This document shows positions 54,702 to 62,391 of a DNA stretch of 64,000 nucleotides, piece after piece (positions within the stretch are counted from its first letter, which is position 1; the number at the start of each line of letters is the position of its first letter). This DNA is from Paracoccaceae bacterium (GTDB lineage: Bacteria > Pseudomonadota > Alphaproteobacteria > Rhodobacterales > Rhodobacteraceae). A program made the translations under genes and the position numbers. The notes beneath the pieces are model-generated. The model searched no databases. It saw only the letters and a program-made list of their open reading frames with translations, and was not told the origin of the DNA. Where the stretch lies: positions 62,001 to 126,000 of the forward strand of contig JACKKJ010000005.1 of NCBI GenBank assembly GCA_024236495.1, given 5' to 3'.

Positions 54702-55586
54702 TTACTTGCCGATCGCGGCCAGCACGGCCTCGCCCAGCCCGGCGGGGCTGTCGGCGACGATGATGCCGGCGGATTTCATCGCTTCGATCTTACTCTCCGC
54801 GTCGCCCTTGCCACCGGCGACGATGGCGCCCGCGTGGCCCATGCGGCGGCCCTTCGGTGCGGTGCGTCCGGCGATGAAGCCCGCGACGGGTTTCTTGCGG
54901 CCACGCTTCGCCTCGTCCTTGAGGAATTGCGCCGCCTCTTCCTCGGCGCTGCCGCCGATTTCGCCGATCATGATGATCGACTGGGTTTCGTCATCGGCGA
55001 GGAACCATTCGAGCACGTCGAGATGTTCCGTCCCCTTGATCGGGTCGCCGCCGATGCCGACACAGGTCGACTGGCCGAGGCCGACGTCCGTCGTCTGCTT
55101 GACCGCCTCGTAGGTCAGCGTGCCCGAACGGGACACAACGCCGACCGAGCCGCGTTGGTGGATATGGCCAGGCATGATGCCGATCTTGCAGGCGCCGGGG
55201 GTGATGACGCCGGGGCAGTTCGGGCCGATCAGCCGCGATTTCGAACCTTGCAGCGCGCGCTTCACCTTCATCATGTCAAGGACGGGGATTCCTTCCGTGA
55301 TGCAGACGATCAGCTCCATCTCGGCGTCGATCGCCTCAAGGATCGAATCCGCCGCGAAGGGGGGCGGAACATAGATCGCGGTGGCGTTCGCCTCGGTCGC
55401 GGCCTTCGCCTCGTGAACCGAGTTGAAGACCGGCAGGCCGAGGTGTTCCGTGCCGCCCTTGCCCGGCGTCACGCCGCCGACCATCTTCGTCCCGTAGGCG
55501 ATGGCCTGTTCGGAATGGAAGGTGCCCTGAGAGCCGGTGAAGCCCTGGCAGATGACTTTGGTGTTTTCGTTGACGAGTACGGCCAT
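54702..55586 (-). CDS. sucD: Succinyl-CoA synthetase subunit alpha
   Basis: This 294-residue subunit carries the phosphorylated His251 in MGHAGAIVAGGKG and the CoA-binding GFTGSQGTFHSEQAI. Glutamate of the conserved GEIGGSAEEEAA pairs with it. It forms GTP or ATP from succinyl-CoA with SucC. A 176-residue hypothetical gene separates it from sucC. Confidence 0.97.
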   Translation of the reverse strand: MAVLVNENTKVICQGFTGSQGTFHSEQAIAYGTKMVGGVTPGKGGTEHLGLPVFNSVHEAKAATEANATAIYVPPPFAADSILEAIDAEMELIVCITEGIPVLDMMKVKRALQGSKSRLIGPNCPGVITPGACKIGIMPGHIHQRGSVGVVSRSGTLTYEAVKQTTDVGLGQSTCVGIGGDPIKGTEHLDVLEWFLADDETQSIIMIGEIGGSAEEEAAQFLKDEAKRGRKKPVAGFIAGRTAPKGRRMGHAGAIVAGGKGDAESKIEAMKSAGIIVADSPAGLGEAVLAAIGK

Positions 55587-55595
55587 CGGGGCCTC

Positions 55596-56126
55596 CTATT
55601 TTGTGCGTAACCAAGTTGCCTCGATCTGAGAGGCGGACTGGTCTGCGAAATGTTTGACTTCCAGTGTGATAAGGCCGGGATAGTCGGCGCCCCACGCAAC
55701 ACCTTCGACCGGTATGTCGTGAGCGATGAGCTTGTGACTTGGTCCGTCTGGGAGAGATGTCCGCGCGATAGGCTTTAGTCTTTCATAGAACGCATGAGCG
55801 GTACCGTAGAGGGTGACGAGCAAATCGCCATGAACAACAACGAGATTTTCGGACATCACGGTCCAGTCGCCGATGAACACGAGATAGAACTGTTCGTTAC
55901 GATCGGTCATCTCGAGATAGGCAAGATGAGGGCCGTCGAATTCCTTTTTGACGACGTGCAATCCCAGATCGGCCCCAACACTCTCGATACGCTCAGGAGT
56001 TTCGCTGACGCTCATAGCGCTTTGAAACGCTTTCACAAGCGACTCCGGCCCAAGGCCTTCGGCCTGCACAGGCAGGAGCGATCCCGCCAGCGCAAAAAGA
56101 AGTGCCATGAACCGGGTCAGCACCAT
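55596..56126 (-). CDS. Exported protein of unknown function inserted between sucC and sucD
   Basis: I do not recognise this 176-residue protein. It has a clear signal peptide (MVLTRFMALLFALAGSLLPVQA, cleavage near 22), a single-domain size, and no cysteines in the mature part. VSENLVVVHGDLLVTLYGTAHAFYERL and SHKLIAHDI are the most regular parts, suggesting a beta-rich fold. It sits 6 bp after sucC and 9 bp before sucD on the same strand, so it is very likely co-transcribed with them. Its base composition looks less GC-rich than neighbours, which could reflect transfer. Confidence 0.78.
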   Translation of the reverse strand: MVLTRFMALLFALAGSLLPVQAEGLGPESLVKAFQSAMSVSETPERIESVGADLGLHVVKKEFDGPHLAYLEMTDRNEQFYLVFIGDWTVMSENLVVVHGDLLVTLYGTAHAFYERLKPIARTSLPDGPSHKLIAHDIPVEGVAWGADYPGLITLEVKHFADQSASQIEATWLRTK

Positions 56127-56132
56127 GTCCCG

Positions 56133-57326
56133 TTACCCCTTCACCGCTTTCACGATCTTCTGCGCGGCATCGCTCAGATTGTCGGCGGCGATGACGTTCA
56201 GGCCCGAGTTGCGGATGATTTCCTTGCCCAGTTCGACGTTTGTGCCCTCAAGCCGGACCACGAGCGGCACCTTCAGGCCGACTTCCTTCACTGCCGCGAT
56301 CACGCCTTCGGCGATGATGTCGCAGCGCATGATGCCGCCGAAGATGTTGACGAGGATCCCCTTCACGTTCGGGTCGGAGGTGATGATCTTGAAGGCCTCG
56401 GTCACCTTTTCCTTGGTCGCGCCGCCGCCCACGTCAAGGAAGTTGGCCGGTTCGGCGCCGTAAAGCTTGATGATGTCCATCGTCGCCATGGCAAGGCCCG
56501 CGCCGTTGACCATGCAACCGATCTCGCCGTCGAGTGCGATGTAGTTCAGGTCGAACTTGGATGCGGCAAGCTCCTTGGGGTCTTCTTCCGTCTCGTCGCG
56601 CAGCGCCGCGATGTCGGGGTGGCGGTAGATGGCGTTGCCGTCGAAGCCCATCTTGGCGTCGAGGCACTTGAGGTTGCCCTCGGTCGTGATCACCAGGGGG
56701 TTGATCTCGAGCATCTCCATGTCCTTCTCGACGAAGAGCTTGTAGAGAGTCCTGATCAGCGCGACGCACTGCTTGACCTGCGCCCCTTCGAGCCCAAGCG
56801 CGAAGGCAACGCGGCGGCCGTGGAAATCCGACAGTCCCGAGGCCGGATCGACCGAGAAGGACAGGATCTTTTCGGGCGTCTTCGCCGCCACTTCCTCGAT
56901 GTCCATGCCGCCCTCGGTGGAGCAGACGAAGGAAATCCGGCTGGTCTGGCGATCGACGAGCAGCGCGAGGTAGAATTCCTTCGCGATGTCGGACCCGTCC
57001 TCGATGTAGATGCGGTTGACCTGCTTGCCCGCCGCGCCGGTCTGGTGGGTGACAAGGGTGCGGCCCAGCATCTTGCGGGCCTCGTTCGCGGCTTCTTCGA
57101 CCGAACGGGCCAGGCGCACGCCGCCCTTTTCGCCCGCCTCGGTTTCCTTGAAATGGCCCTTGCCGCGGCCGCCGGCATGGATCTGCGCCTTGACGACCCA
57201 GAGCGGTCCGTCAAGCTCGCCCGCCGCCGTCTTCGCCTCTTCGGCCCGAAGGACGGCGCGGCCGTCCGAGACAGGGGCGCCGTAGCTGCGCAGAAGGGCC
57301 TTGGCCTGGTATTCATGGATGTTCAT
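56133..57326 (-). CDS. sucC: Succinyl-CoA synthetase subunit beta (ADP-forming type)
   Basis: This 397-residue ATP-grasp subunit binds nucleotide and, with SucD, interconverts succinyl-CoA and succinate. MNIHEYQAKALLRSYGAPV, VVKAQIHAGGRGKG and DVGGGATKEKVTEAFKI are diagnostic. The ATG at 57326 is preceded by a 283-bp spacer holding two TGTGATCACA palindromes (57434-57464) and a CCCTCAA inverted repeat. It begins the operon sucC-hyp-sucD-sucA-odhB. Confidence 0.96.
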   Translation of the reverse strand: MNIHEYQAKALLRSYGAPVSDGRAVLRAEEAKTAAGELDGPLWVVKAQIHAGGRGKGHFKETEAGEKGGVRLARSVEEAANEARKMLGRTLVTHQTGAAGKQVNRIYIEDGSDIAKEFYLALLVDRQTSRISFVCSTEGGMDIEEVAAKTPEKILSFSVDPASGLSDFHGRRVAFALGLEGAQVKQCVALIRTLYKLFVEKDMEMLEINPLVITTEGNLKCLDAKMGFDGNAIYRHPDIAALRDETEEDPKELAASKFDLNYIALDGEIGCMVNGAGLAMATMDIIKLYGAEPANFLDVGGGATKEKVTEAFKIITSDPNVKGILVNIFGGIMRCDIIAEGVIAAVKEVGLKVPLVVRLEGTNVELGKEIIRNSGLNVIAADNLSDAAQKIVKAVKG

Positions 57327-57379
57327 GAGACTGTCCCGTGCTGGTGCGGTTCGCGCTGCTCATGACATAGGCGAGAGTT

Positions 57380-57405
57380 CCCTCAAAATGATAAATGCTT
57401 GAGGG
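57380..57405 (-). repeat. Inverted repeat in sucC leader
   Basis: CCCTCAA (57380-57386) and TTGAGGG (57399-57405) form a 7-bp inverted repeat around a 12-base AT-rich loop (AATGATAAATGC), 54-79 bases before the sucC start on the minus strand. It may be a second operator or an RNA hairpin in the leader. No U-tract is attached. Confidence 0.45.
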
Positions 57406-57433
57406 GCGCGGATCGGGCAAAATTAGTCAAATT

Positions 57434-57464
57434 TGTGATCACACGATTTCAAGGTGTGATCACA
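57434..57464. promoter_or_regulatory. Pair of TGTGATCACA palindromes upstream of sucC
   Basis: Two perfect copies start at 57434 and 57455, 21 bp (two helical turns) apart. They lie 108-138 bp before the sucC start. The same pair with the same spacing precedes sdhC. The probable regulator is the GntR/FCD gene at 47307, whose own start carries one copy. Confidence 0.8.
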
Positions 57465-57573
57465 TGGCGCCGGCGCGCTGGAAAATCACCGATACGAAAC
57501 GGGATTCGCGGCTGTTGGGGAAAGTGTGGCAAGGGTGTCCGCGATTGCCGACGGGGCGTTGCGCGGGCGGAAC

Positions 57574-57599
57574 CGGTCGGGCGCAGGCGCGCCCGACCG
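57574..57599 (-). terminator. Strong hairpin just after mdh
   Basis: A perfect 11-bp GC stem (57574-57584 with 57589-57599, loop AGGC) begins 10 bases beyond the mdh stop. There is no U-tract on the minus strand, so it may serve as a rho-type or stabilising end of the mdh transcript. Confidence 0.55.
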
Positions 57600-57609
57600 C
57601 GTTGCGGGA

Positions 57610-58572
57610 TCAGGCCAGAGAGGGGTCGATGGCCTTGCAGGCGTCGACAAGGCCGTTCACGGCGGCGACCGACTTGTCGAACATCGCCTGTTCGTCCTTG
57701 GTCATCCTGATGTCGACCACACGTTCGATACCGTTTGCCCCGATGATCGTCGGGACGCCGACATACATGCCCTTCAGGCCAAGGGCGCCGTCCACCCACG
57801 CAGCGCAGGGCAGCAGGCGTTTCTGGTCGTTCAGGTAGGCTTCCGCCATTTCGATGGCCGAGGTCGCGGGCGCGTAGAAGGCAGAGCCGGTCTTCAGCAG
57901 GCCGACGATCTCGGCGCCGCCGTCGCGGGTGCGCTGGACGATGGCGTCCATGCGTTCCTGCGTGGTCCAGCCCATCTCGATCAGGTCCGGCAGCGGGATG
58001 CCCGCGACGGTCGAATAGCGGACAAGCGGCACCATCGTGTCGCCATGGCCGCCGAGCACGAAGGCGGTGACATCGCGCATGGAGACGTTGAACTCGAGGC
58101 TGAGGAAATGGCGGAAGCGGGCCGAATCAAGCACGCCGGCCATGCCGACGACCTTGTTGTGCGGCAGGCCGGAAAATTCGCGCAGCGCCCAGACCATCGC
58201 GTCAAGCGGGTTGGTGATGCAGATCACGAAGGCGTCGGGTGCGTGGGCCTTGATGCCTTCGCCGACCGATTTCATGACCTTCAGGTTGATCCCCAGAAGG
58301 TCGTCGCGGCTCATGCCGGGCTTGCGCGGCACGCCGGCGGTCACGATGCAAACATCGGCGCCTGCAATGTCTTCGTAGGAATTCGTGCCCTTGAAGGACC
58401 CGTCGAAGCCCTCGGAGGGGCCGCTTTCGGCGATGTCGAGCGCCTTGCCCTGCGGCGTGCCTTCGGCGATGTCGAATAGGACGACATCCCCAAGTTCCTT
58501 CATCGCGGCAAGATGGGCGAGCGTTCCGCCGATCTGTCCCGCGCCGATGAGCGCGATCTTCGGTCTGGCCAT
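57610..58572 (-). CDS. mdh: Malate dehydrogenase
   Basis: This 320-residue NAD-dependent enzyme, lactate-dehydrogenase-like (MDH type 3), oxidises malate to oxaloacetate. LIGAGQIGGTLAHLA is the NAD loop, GVPRKPGMSRDDLL is the substrate-binding loop, and the catalytic His176 is in VLGGHGDTMVPL. The ATG at 58572 was chosen since the longer frame is unrelated. It precedes the sucC block on the same strand, with a strong hairpin between. Confidence 0.97.
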   Translation of the reverse strand: MARPKIALIGAGQIGGTLAHLAAMKELGDVVLFDIAEGTPQGKALDIAESGPSEGFDGSFKGTNSYEDIAGADVCIVTAGVPRKPGMSRDDLLGINLKVMKSVGEGIKAHAPDAFVICITNPLDAMVWALREFSGLPHNKVVGMAGVLDSARFRHFLSLEFNVSMRDVTAFVLGGHGDTMVPLVRYSTVAGIPLPDLIEMGWTTQERMDAIVQRTRDGGAEIVGLLKTGSAFYAPATSAIEMAEAYLNDQKRLLPCAAWVDGALGLKGMYVGVPTIIGANGIERVVDIRMTKDEQAMFDKSVAAVNGLVDACKAIDPSLA

Positions 58573-58709
58573 GGTGGATCTCCGGCTCCAGTGGAATGAC
58601 GCGGCCTTGGGTAACGGCAACCGGCCTTTCGCGCAAGCCCGCTGCGGCGCGGCATCAAGGCTGCGCTTTCTCCGGACCGGCGGTATTGATAGGAAAGCGA
58701 CGTGCCGCG

Positions 58710-59462
58710 ATGGGGGAACGGGTGGAGGGAATCGGTTTTTGGGTCCTTGCCTTGGCCGCCTCGTGTTTCGTCGGGCTGTCCAAGGGCGGGCTTCCGGCGG
58801 TGGGGATGCTGGGCGTTCCGGTCCTGTCGCTGGTCATTTCGCCGGTGACGGCGGCGGGGCTTTTGCTGCCCGTCTACGTCGTGTCCGACATGTTCGGCCT
58901 TTGGGCCTATCGCCGTGCCGTCGATCGGAGGGTTCTGGCGATCATGATCCCGGCGACGACGTTGGGGATCGCGATGGGCTGGGCGACGGCCGCGATGGTA
59001 CCGGAACGCGCCGTCACCGGGCTGGTCGGTCTGATCGGGGCGGCGTTCGCGCTGAACATCATTCTGCGCGGCACCCCGCAGGGTCCGGCGCGCGCGGCCA
59101 GGGTGGCCCCCGGGCTGTTCTGGGGCGCGCTGACCGGGTTCACGAGCTTCGTGAGTCACGCCGGGGCGCCGCCCTATCAGGTCTATGTCCTGCCGCTGAA
59201 GCTTGAAAAGATGGTCTTCGCAGGCACTTCGACGGTGCTTTTCGCCTATGTCAACGCGGCCAAGCTGGCGCCCTACTGGGCGCTGGGCCAGTTGTCGGCG
59301 GCCAATCTGAAGGTCGCCGCCGTGCTGATGGTCCCGGCGTCGATCGCGGTGCTTGCGGGCGTGCGGCTGGTCAGGATCATTCCGACCGTGCTGTTCTTCC
59401 GGTTCGTCACCTGGGCGTTGCTGGCGGTGTCGCTGAAGCTCCTTTGGGATGCGGCGGCCTGA
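58710..59462 (+). CDS. TauE/SafE-family (TSUP) membrane exporter
   Basis: This 250-residue protein has eight hydrophobic segments and the TSUP motif GLSKGGLPAVGMLGVPVLSL, with GALTGFTSFVSHAGAPPYQVYVLPLKL later. Such proteins export sulfite, sulfoacetate or other organosulfur anions, or move other small anions. Its transport substrate is not evident; the tpa/soe genes are about 35 kb away. Its 3' end overlaps a small minus-strand gene by 56 bp. Confidence 0.88.
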   Translation: MGERVEGIGFWVLALAASCFVGLSKGGLPAVGMLGVPVLSLVISPVTAAGLLLPVYVVSDMFGLWAYRRAVDRRVLAIMIPATTLGIAMGWATAAMVPERAVTGLVGLIGAAFALNIILRGTPQGPARAARVAPGLFWGALTGFTSFVSHAGAPPYQVYVLPLKLEKMVFAGTSTVLFAYVNAAKLAPYWALGQLSAANLKVAAVLMVPASIAVLAGVRLVRIIPTVLFFRFVTWALLAVSLKLLWDAAA

Positions 59463-59619
59463 CGGGGCGCCGCCCCTTTGCCTGCGGGGCCGCAACGGCC
59501 GCAAGTCTTGTTGCGCCGGGATCAGGCGCCTGTGCCGGCAGGTCGCCACGGGCCGCGGCCGCCAGCAGGATCAGGCCTGCAAACCCGAGCGAAAGGGCGA
59601 AAAGCTGTCGTTCCATCAT
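59407..59619 (-). CDS. Small exported or membrane-anchored protein of unknown function
   Basis: This ~70-residue product begins with two methionines behind a strong GGAGG ribosome site (59625-59629), 5 bases before the first ATG. A hydrophobic segment (RQLFALSLGFAGLILLAA) is followed by a proline/alanine/basic-rich tail. It resembles short secreted proteins common in Rhodobacterales, but I cannot assign a function. Its 3' end lies inside the TauE-like gene on the other strand. It may be a lost or spurious frame, so confidence is moderate. Confidence 0.5.
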   Translation of the reverse strand: MMERQLFALSLGFAGLILLAAAARGDLPAQAPDPGATRLAAVAAPQAKGRRPVRPPHPKGASATPPATPR

Positions 59620-59851
59620 GCGAGCCTCCAAGATGCCCGTTCTTGTGCGGACCATCCCGGCGACCTGCGTCGGGGCCGTCCGGAACCGGCTGGGCAAGAT
59701 TCCGCCAGCAGGTGCGAAACGCCGGTAAATGCACCGGTCAGGGCAGTTTCCCGGTGCGCGCAGCGAAAAAATTCTGCGTTGCGGCATTTCCGGGGTTGAA
59801 GATTGTGCTGAAATCGGCATCCCTGACGCAAGATTCTTGCGAGGTGAAGGC

Positions 59852-60718
59852 ATGGCTCCGGTAGTCGATCCGCGTGGGCGCCCGTTGCGCTCGGTCCTGT
59901 ACATCCCCGGCTCGAAGGAACGTGCGCTGGAAAAGGCGCGCGACCTTGCGGCCGATGCGATCATCTTCGACCTCGAGGACGCGGTCGCGGCCGAGGAAAA
60001 GGAGAACGCGCGCGCGATGCTGGCGCAGGCCCTGGCTGCAGGCGGCTATGGATCGCGGCTGAAGATCGTGCGCATCAACGGTTTCGACACGCGCTGGGGC
60101 CGCGACGACGCGGCGGCGTTCGCCAGGGCGGCGGCCGATGCGATCCTCGTGCCGAAGGTCGGGACGCCGGCCGATCTGGATGCGGTCGCGGCATTGGTGC
60201 CCGACCTGCCGCTCTGGGCGATGATGGAAACGCCCGCTGGCATTCTGAACGCCGCCGCCATCGCGGCGCACCCGCGCCTTAAGGGGATGGTGATGGGGAC
60301 CAACGACCTGGCCAAGGATCTGTCGGCCCGCGTCCAGCCCGGGCGCGCGGAACTGATCACCGGCCTGCAGCTTTGTCTTCTGGCCGCGCGTTCGCGCGGG
60401 CTTGCCATCGTCGACGGGGTCTTCAACGCCTTCAAGGACGAGGCGGGGCTGGCGGTGGAATGTGAACAGGGGCGCAACATGGGCTTCGACGGCAAGACCC
60501 TGATCCATCCCGCGCAGATCGAAACCGCGAACCGCGTCTTCGCGCCGTCCGAGGCAGAGGTGGATCTGGCGCGGCGCCAGATCGCGGCCTTCGACGCAGC
60601 GACAAGCGCGGGGCAGGGCGTGGCGGTCGTGGATGGCCGCATCGTCGAGAACCTGCATGTCGCGACCGCCCGCGAGGTCCTGGCCCGGGCCGAGGCGATT
60701 GCGGCAACCGCGCAATAG
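59852..60718 (+). CDS. mcl2: (3S)-malyl-CoA thioesterase (HpcH/HpaI aldolase family)
   Basis: This 288-residue protein belongs to the CitE/HpcH family. FDLEDAVAAEEKENARAML, VPKVGTPADLDAV, MMETPAG and IHPAQIETANRVF are family signatures (metal-binding Glu/Asp and the CoA-binding arginine region). In Rhodobacter sphaeroides, Mcl2 hydrolyses (3S)-malyl-CoA in the ethylmalonyl-CoA pathway and is encoded near mch and sdh, as here. Identity rests on this gene order as much as on sequence; a citrate-lyase-like role is a less likely alternative. Confidence 0.87.
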   Translation: MAPVVDPRGRPLRSVLYIPGSKERALEKARDLAADAIIFDLEDAVAAEEKENARAMLAQALAAGGYGSRLKIVRINGFDTRWGRDDAAAFARAAADAILVPKVGTPADLDAVAALVPDLPLWAMMETPAGILNAAAIAAHPRLKGMVMGTNDLAKDLSARVQPGRAELITGLQLCLLAARSRGLAIVDGVFNAFKDEAGLAVECEQGRNMGFDGKTLIHPAQIETANRVFAPSEAEVDLARRQIAAFDAATSAGQGVAVVDGRIVENLHVATAREVLARAEAIAATAQ

Positions 60719-60754
60719 GCGCAGGCTCCGCCCCGGTCATCTGGAGATTCGTCC

Positions 60755-61312
60755 ATGGATATTCTGATCCTTGGGCTCCTGCTGTGGAGCCTGCCCCATC
60801 TTCTCAAGCGGATCGCCCCGGGCTTGCGGGGGCGACTGGGCGACGTGCCCGGCAAGATGCTTGTCACCGTTCTTTCGCTCGCGGCGATCGCGCTGATGGT
60901 GATCGGCTACCGACGGGCCGAGGTCGTCCCGCTTTATACGCCGCTGCCGGGCATCGGACATCTGAACAACCTGTTGATGCTGATTGCGATCTTCCTTCTG
61001 GGTATGGGGCATTCGCGCGGCATGTTGCGCGCGAAGCTGCGCCACCCGATGCTGACGGGGGTCATCGTCTGGGCGGTCGCGCATCTTCTTGTCAATGGCG
61101 ATCTGGCGTCGCTTGTCCTGTTCGGCGGACTTGGCCTTTGGGCGGTCCTGTCGATGGTGCTGATCAATGCCCGGGAAAGCTGGCAGCGCCCCGCGCCGGG
61201 CGCGCCACGGGGCGATCTGATCAATCTGGCGGTCACGCTGGTTCTATACGGCCTGATCGCGGGCGTTCACATCTGGCTTGGCTACAACCCCTTTGCGGGC
61301 ACCTACGGCTGA
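60755..61312 (+). CDS. NnrU-family membrane protein
   Basis: This 185-residue integral membrane protein has about five hydrophobic segments and the NnrU-like pattern (LWSLPHLLKRIAP, FLLGMGHSRGMLRAKLRHPML, VWAVAHLLVNGDLASLVLFGG). NnrU was first described near nitrite/nitric oxide genes and its activity is unknown; related paralogues are widespread without denitrification genes. It lies between the two ethylmalonyl-CoA pathway genes mcl2 and mch. Confidence 0.87.
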   Translation: MDILILGLLLWSLPHLLKRIAPGLRGRLGDVPGKMLVTVLSLAAIALMVIGYRRAEVVPLYTPLPGIGHLNNLLMLIAIFLLGMGHSRGMLRAKLRHPMLTGVIVWAVAHLLVNGDLASLVLFGGLGLWAVLSMVLINARESWQRPAPGAPRGDLINLAVTLVLYGLIAGVHIWLGYNPFAGTYG

Positions 61313-61334
61313 GCGGCAACAGGGAGATTTCGGC

Positions 61335-62366
61335 ATGAAGACCAATCCGGGGCGTTTCTTCGAGGACTACAGGCTGGGCGAGGTCATCGTGCATGCCGTG
61401 CCAAGAACGCTTTCGGGGGGGGAAAGGGCGCTGTATCACGCGCTCTATCCGGCGCGCCACGCCTTGCATTCATCCGATGAATTCGCCCGCGCCTGCGGCC
61501 TGCGCGCCGCGCCGATGGACGACCTGATCGCCTTTCACACGGTCTTCGGAAAGACGGTGCCCGACATATCGCTGAACGCGGTGGCGAACCTTGGCTATGC
61601 CGAAGGGCGCTGGCTTCGGCCGGTCTGGCCGGGCGACACGCTGCGGTCCGAAAGCACGGTGATCGGACTGAAGGAAAACTCGAACGGGAAGTCTGGCGTG
61701 GTCTATGTCCGCACCCGCGGTCTGAACCAGTCCGGCGAACCCGTGCTGGAATATGTGCGTTGGGTGATGGTTCGCAAACGCGACCTTGACGCGCCCGCGC
61801 CAGGGCCGGTTGTTCCGGAACTGAAGAAAACGGTCGCTGCGGACGATCTGATCGTGCCTGAAGGGTTGGATTTCTCCAACTACGACTTCGCGCTTGCGGG
61901 CGAACGGCACCGCTGGGCAGACTACGTGGTGGGCGAAAAGATCGACCATGTCGATGGCGTCACCGTCGAGGAGGCCGAGCACATGCTGGCCACGCGCCTT
62001 TGGCAAAACACAGCCAAGGTGCATTTCGACCGGACCCAGCGGGAAGACGGCAAGCGGCTGATCTATGGCGGGCATGTCATTTCGCTGGCCCGCGCGCTCA
62101 GCTTCAACGGATTGGCGAATGCGCAGGTGGTCGTCGGGCTGAACGCCGGAGCCCATGCGAATCCCTGCTTCTCGGGCGATACGGTGCGCGCCTGGTCCGA
62201 GGTTCTGGACAAGGCGCCGACCGCCGCACCCGGTGTCGGCGCGGTTCGCCTGCGTCTGGTCGCGGTGAAGGACGGCGCCGCCCCGTTTGCGCTGCGCGCG
62301 GATGACGGCAAGTATCTGGCGGAGGTGCTGCTGGATCTGGATTACTGGGCGCTGATGCCGCTTTAG
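61335..62366 (+). CDS. mch: Mesaconyl-CoA (2-methylfumaryl-CoA) hydratase
   Basis: This 343-residue double hot-dog (MaoC-like) protein hydrates mesaconyl-CoA to beta-methylmalyl-CoA in the ethylmalonyl-CoA pathway for acetate assimilation. It matches the length of Rhodobacter sphaeroides Mch. The N-terminal half has HALHSSDEFARACGLRAAPMDDLIAF and the second half has FDRTQREDGKRLIYGGHVISLARALSFNGLAN. The ATG at 61335 was chosen. It is part of the mcl2-NnrU-mch-DUF1194-sdh line. Confidence 0.9.
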   Translation: MKTNPGRFFEDYRLGEVIVHAVPRTLSGGERALYHALYPARHALHSSDEFARACGLRAAPMDDLIAFHTVFGKTVPDISLNAVANLGYAEGRWLRPVWPGDTLRSESTVIGLKENSNGKSGVVYVRTRGLNQSGEPVLEYVRWVMVRKRDLDAPAPGPVVPELKKTVAADDLIVPEGLDFSNYDFALAGERHRWADYVVGEKIDHVDGVTVEEAEHMLATRLWQNTAKVHFDRTQREDGKRLIYGGHVISLARALSFNGLANAQVVVGLNAGAHANPCFSGDTVRAWSEVLDKAPTAAPGVGAVRLRLVAVKDGAAPFALRADDGKYLAEVLLDLDYWALMPL

Positions 62367-62391
62367 CGCGGGCTTTCCTGATCGGGAAAGG

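Noticed and set aside
51609..55610. Open frame of 1333 codons on the plus strand opposite odhB's start, sucA and sucD
   Set aside because: It lies opposite well-identified TCA genes and arises from high-GC third-codon composition. Its arginine- and glycine/histidine-rich translation has no recognisable domain.
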